NCBI GenBank assembly: GCA_049670505.1 | Contig: JBATTK010000048.1 | Span: 1 to 7,404, forward strand | Length of the DNA stretch: 7,404 nucleotides | Source of the DNA: JBATTK01 sp049670505 | Lineage (GTDB): Bacteria; Bacteroidota; Bacteroidia; Flavobacteriales; Flavobacteriaceae | Direction: 5' to 3' | Part shown: positions 6,318-7,404 of the stretch, one piece after another | How positions within the stretch are numbered: position 1 is the stretch's first letter | How the letters are laid out: each line of letters opens with the position of its first letter | The notes under the pieces: generated by a model | What the model saw: only the letters and a program-made list of their open reading frames with translations | Databases searched by the model: none | Told to the model about the DNA's origin: nothing | Translations under genes and position numbers: made by a program

Positions 6318-6339
6318 GCCTGCATGCCATCCTTCAGGC
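6318..6339. repeat. Short stem GCCTG...CAGGC
   Basis: GCCTG (6318-6322) pairs with CAGGC (6335-6339). The bases TGAGCCTGCATGCC before and CAGGCAGAGAATCCC after recall the small CCTGCC-type palindromes found inside larger repeats at 805-823 and 5440-5459, so this may be the remains of another repeat element. It does not look like a terminator for either neighbour. Confidence 0.35.
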
Positions 6340-6502
6340 AGAGAATCCCTAGAATTATTTTGTGCCCCCTTTTATACACTGATTCATTTCGGTTTCCACT
6401 ACCATGCTCTAGTAGGTCAACCTAATTACCATATAACTAGCAAATAACGGTTGATGATATAGTCCCAAAGAACTAAAACTTGCTTAGAAAGGACTAAATG
6501 GC

Positions 6503-6547
6503 CTCCCCTTTTTTCAAGGGGAGCTGTCCCGACGATAGCGTTGGGAC
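6503..6547. repeat. Double-hairpin intergenic repeat (CTCCCCTT / GTCCC)
   Basis: CTCCCCTT (6503-6510) pairs with AAGGGGAG (6516-6523) over a 5-nt loop, directly followed by GTCCC (6526-6530) pairing with GGGAC (6543-6547). Repeats with a CCTCCCCTT...AAGGGGAGG stem are common between flavobacterial genes. It occupies the place downstream of peptide copy 2 where copy 1 has its terminator; without a T-tract it is at best a weak terminator. Confidence 0.65.
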
Positions 6548-6600
6548 GAAGGGGTGTTTTGCCCAAAATGGATGCCTTTTGCCTAATCTCTGCAAAACGG

Positions 6601-6915
6601 TTAGTATGGTCTATACAGATAATCAACACACACCGTACCCAATGAAATGTTGAAAATTATCTCTCCTGGCGGAATAAATACACCATTTACAAAATAGGAA
6701 GCTGATGTCCTACAAATTGGATTTGTAAAATCCGTACTACATACTTCCGGTATTCCAATACAAGCAAGAGAAGATACCCCTGCATTCATTACATACCCGG
6801 TCATAAACATACTATCCTCTTCCATCCCGTTTTGGGCATGGGTTGCAAAAGAAGCTGCAATGGCTAGTATAAAGACAACGGCCGGTAAAACGATTTTAAA
6901 AATTTTAGATTTCAT
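6601..6915 (-). CDS. Exported four-cysteine peptide, DUF6520-like (copy 2)
   Basis: This 104-residue protein is a paralogue of the peptide encoded at 3911-4201. The leader (MKSKIFKIVLPAVVFILAIAASFATHA) ends with a good signal peptidase site, THA before Q28; a mature peptide of 77 residues would result. Cysteines at 52, 59, 68 and 96 keep the C-x6-C-x8-C spacing of copy 1, whereas the gap to the last cysteine is longer (27 against 22 residues), so the loop before it tolerates insertions. Shared motifs are MF-TG-V, IPEVC (VPEIC in copy 1), NPIC and the ending YRP, here with one extra tyrosine. The open frame and the kept cysteines suggest a working gene, although its large partner gene upstream is reduced to a fragment and the terminator of copy 1 is missing here. 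Function unknown. Confidence 0.8.
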   Translation of the reverse strand: MKSKIFKIVLPAVVFILAIAASFATHAQNGMEEDSMFMTGYVMNAGVSSLACIGIPEVCSTDFTNPICRTSASYFVNGVFIPPGEIIFNISLGTVCVDYLYRPY

Positions 6916-6928
6916 AATACGTGTGTTT

Positions 6929-6965
6929 AAAAATTAAAGGTTATGACCTGCTCTTTCCTACAGGT
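6929..6965 (-). promoter_or_regulatory. Conserved leader of peptide copy 2: hairpin plus possible -7 box
   Basis: The minus strand carries ACCTG (6961-6965) and CAGGT (6946-6950) with a 10-nt loop, then TAATTTTT (6929-6936), and ATG follows 13 bases later. The order matches the leader of peptide copy 1, apart from a 6-bp insertion between hairpin and box. Because the upstream large gene is gone here, this leader probably includes the promoter of the peptide. The role is inferred from conservation between the two copies only. Confidence 0.4.
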
Positions 6966-7019
6966 TTTCAGTCTTGTTTCTATTCCTACGGTATGGTTCA
7001 CAGAGATTCAAAATTCCTG

Positions 7020-7079
7020 TTATTTTAGAGCATATAGGGTTGTAGGGGAAGCAGTTGGTAGCTCTTTAAAACGGTCCGA
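7020..7079 (-). pseudogene. 3'-end scar of a second copy of the 374-residue protein gene
   Basis: Read on the minus strand this stretch begins with a frame coding for SDRFKELPTASPTTLYALK and a stop. It aligns at DNA level with the last codons of the 374-residue protein gene (DRFKEMYTNYTT..., 4280-4355) and the similarity continues without a break through the spacer into peptide copy 2. Small length differences shift the frame near its end. Upstream of about 7080 the similarity stops at once and an in-frame TAA appears, so only about 5 percent of the gene is left. It is evidence that the large gene and the peptide were duplicated together. Confidence 0.6.
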
Positions 7080-7121
7080 CAATTATCGAACAATCCTTGT
7101 GGATTTGTTGTAATGTGATCA

Positions 7122-7199
7122 ACTTAGATTTCAGCCACGCTTGATCAAACCAACTTTAAACCAAACCTAACAAGCGACTAGCGCAACTGAAATCAAAGT
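7122..7199. repeat. Inverted repeat with nested CGCTTG/CAAGCG stem
   Basis: ACTTAGATTTCAG (7122-7134) and CTGAAATCAAAGT (7187-7199) are reverse complements with one mismatch. Inside, CGCTTG (7138-7143) pairs with CAAGCG (7171-7176). The segment CTAGCGCAACTG...CCCGTTGTGCA that begins here and runs into the next element recalls a dispersed intergenic repeat of Bacteroidetes, but I cannot confirm the family. Confidence 0.45.
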
Positions 7200-7212
7200 G
7201 ATTACCATATAA

Positions 7213-7404
7213 CCCGTTGTGCATTTTGATTTTAAGATTCAAAATTCGTCAATTCGAGTGCTTCGACCGGAGGAAGAAGTGTATCGAGAATAGAGTTTTG
7301 AATCAAAAAAAGCTATTCTCGATACAATTTTTCTCCACTTTGTTGCGAAAAACCACTCGAACTGACGCTTTTTCCGCTTTATAACCTCCAAAATGCACAA
7401 CGGG
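7213..7404. repeat. 192-bp nested composite inverted repeat, MITE-like
   Basis: The outer arms are perfect: CCCGTTGTGCATTTT (7213-7227) and AAAATGCACAACGGG (7390-7404). Inside, CGTCAATTCGAGTG (7247-7260) matches CACTCGAACTGACG (7354-7367) with one mismatch, and the inner arms GTATCGAGAATAG (7281-7293) and CTATTCTCGATAC (7313-7325) are perfect. A further GATTCAAAA (7236-7244) and TTTTGAATC (7296-7304) pair within. So two copies of the GTCAnTTCGAG...TATCGAGAA repeat lie head to head between terminal inverted repeats. No transposase is present. The element may extend past the window. Confidence 0.7.

Larger units (their letters stand above)
6015..6600. other. Repeat-filled spacer between the MauE-like gene and peptide copy 2
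   Basis: This stretch of nearly 600 bp has no convincing gene. It contains an inverted pair of repeat arms (6136-6187 and 6207-6268), a small stem at 6318-6339, the sequence ATTACCATATAAC (6425-6437) repeated at 7201-7213, and a double-hairpin repeat at 6503-6547. About 30 bp next to peptide copy 2 (6570-6600) still resemble the 3' flank of peptide copy 1. An open frame at 6426-6629 on the minus strand crosses the double hairpin and the end of the peptide gene and is not credible. Confidence 0.65.
7081..7404. other. Non-coding right end made of inverted repeats
   Basis: From the end of the gene scar to the window edge I see no coding sequence. The stretch holds an inverted repeat (7122-7199) followed by a nested composite palindrome (7213-7404) that reaches the last base of the window and may go on beyond it. 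Confidence 0.65.

Noticed and set aside
6426..6629. Open frame of 67 codons on the minus strand after peptide copy 2
   Set aside because: It overlaps the 3' end of the peptide gene and is mostly double-hairpin repeat sequence.
7122..7404. Integron attC site
   Set aside because: Some blocks such as CTAGCGCAACTG and CCGTTGTGC recall recombination sites, but the required GTTRRRY and RYYYAAC pair is not formed and no integrase is seen.
6136..7404. CRISPR array
   Set aside because: Repeats occur in inverted pairs with unequal spacing and no uniform direct repeat-spacer unit.

Overview
The window looks like chromosomal DNA from a member of the Bacteroidetes, most likely a marine Flavobacteriaceae. 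Four things point there: genes without Shine-Dalgarno sequences, a TAnnTTTG-type -7 promoter box, protein families typical of the group (an S9 peptidase of about 900 residues, a MauE/DoxX protein with a CSCGG motif, DUF6520-like exported peptides), and the intergenic repeats common in flavobacterial genomes (CTTCGAC/CGCTCAG cores and GTCAnTTCGAG...TATCGAGAA arms). The genus cannot be read from the sequence.

Left part (1-3612, plus strand). A perfect 22-bp palindrome precedes a short gene for a stand-alone DsbD-alpha-like domain (97-537) with a C-x4-C pair but no signal peptide. A 390-bp spacer with two families of palindromic repeat leads to a complete secreted S9 prolyl-oligopeptidase-type peptidase (928-3612) with Ser740, Asp829 and His861 in the expected places.

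Middle (3613-6014). The peptidase converges on a minus-strand cluster. In transcription order this is a four-helix MauE/DoxX-like redox membrane protein (5978-5511) with a good -7 box just upstream, an uncharacterised membrane-anchored 374-residue protein, possibly a beta-propeller (5404-4280), and a 96-residue exported peptide with four cysteines (4201-3911). A strong hairpin with a T-tract ends the cluster. I infer a functional unit in which the small secreted Cys-rich peptide is the product and the MauE-like protein handles its disulfides. This is the best candidate for an undescribed system here.

Right part (6015-7404). Upstream lies a second copy of the four-Cys peptide gene (6915-6601). 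Its 5' leader is also similar to that of the first copy, and before the leader there is a scar of about 60 bp matching the 3' end of the 374-residue protein's gene. The locus therefore once held two propeller-peptide cassettes, and one has lost almost all of its large gene. The spaces here are filled with palindromic repeats. The window ends in a nested 192-bp inverted-repeat structure whose outer 15-bp arms are perfect.

Several intergenic repeats carry a small palindrome inserted inside the core of a larger one. No RNA gene, CRISPR array, transposase or integrase was seen.
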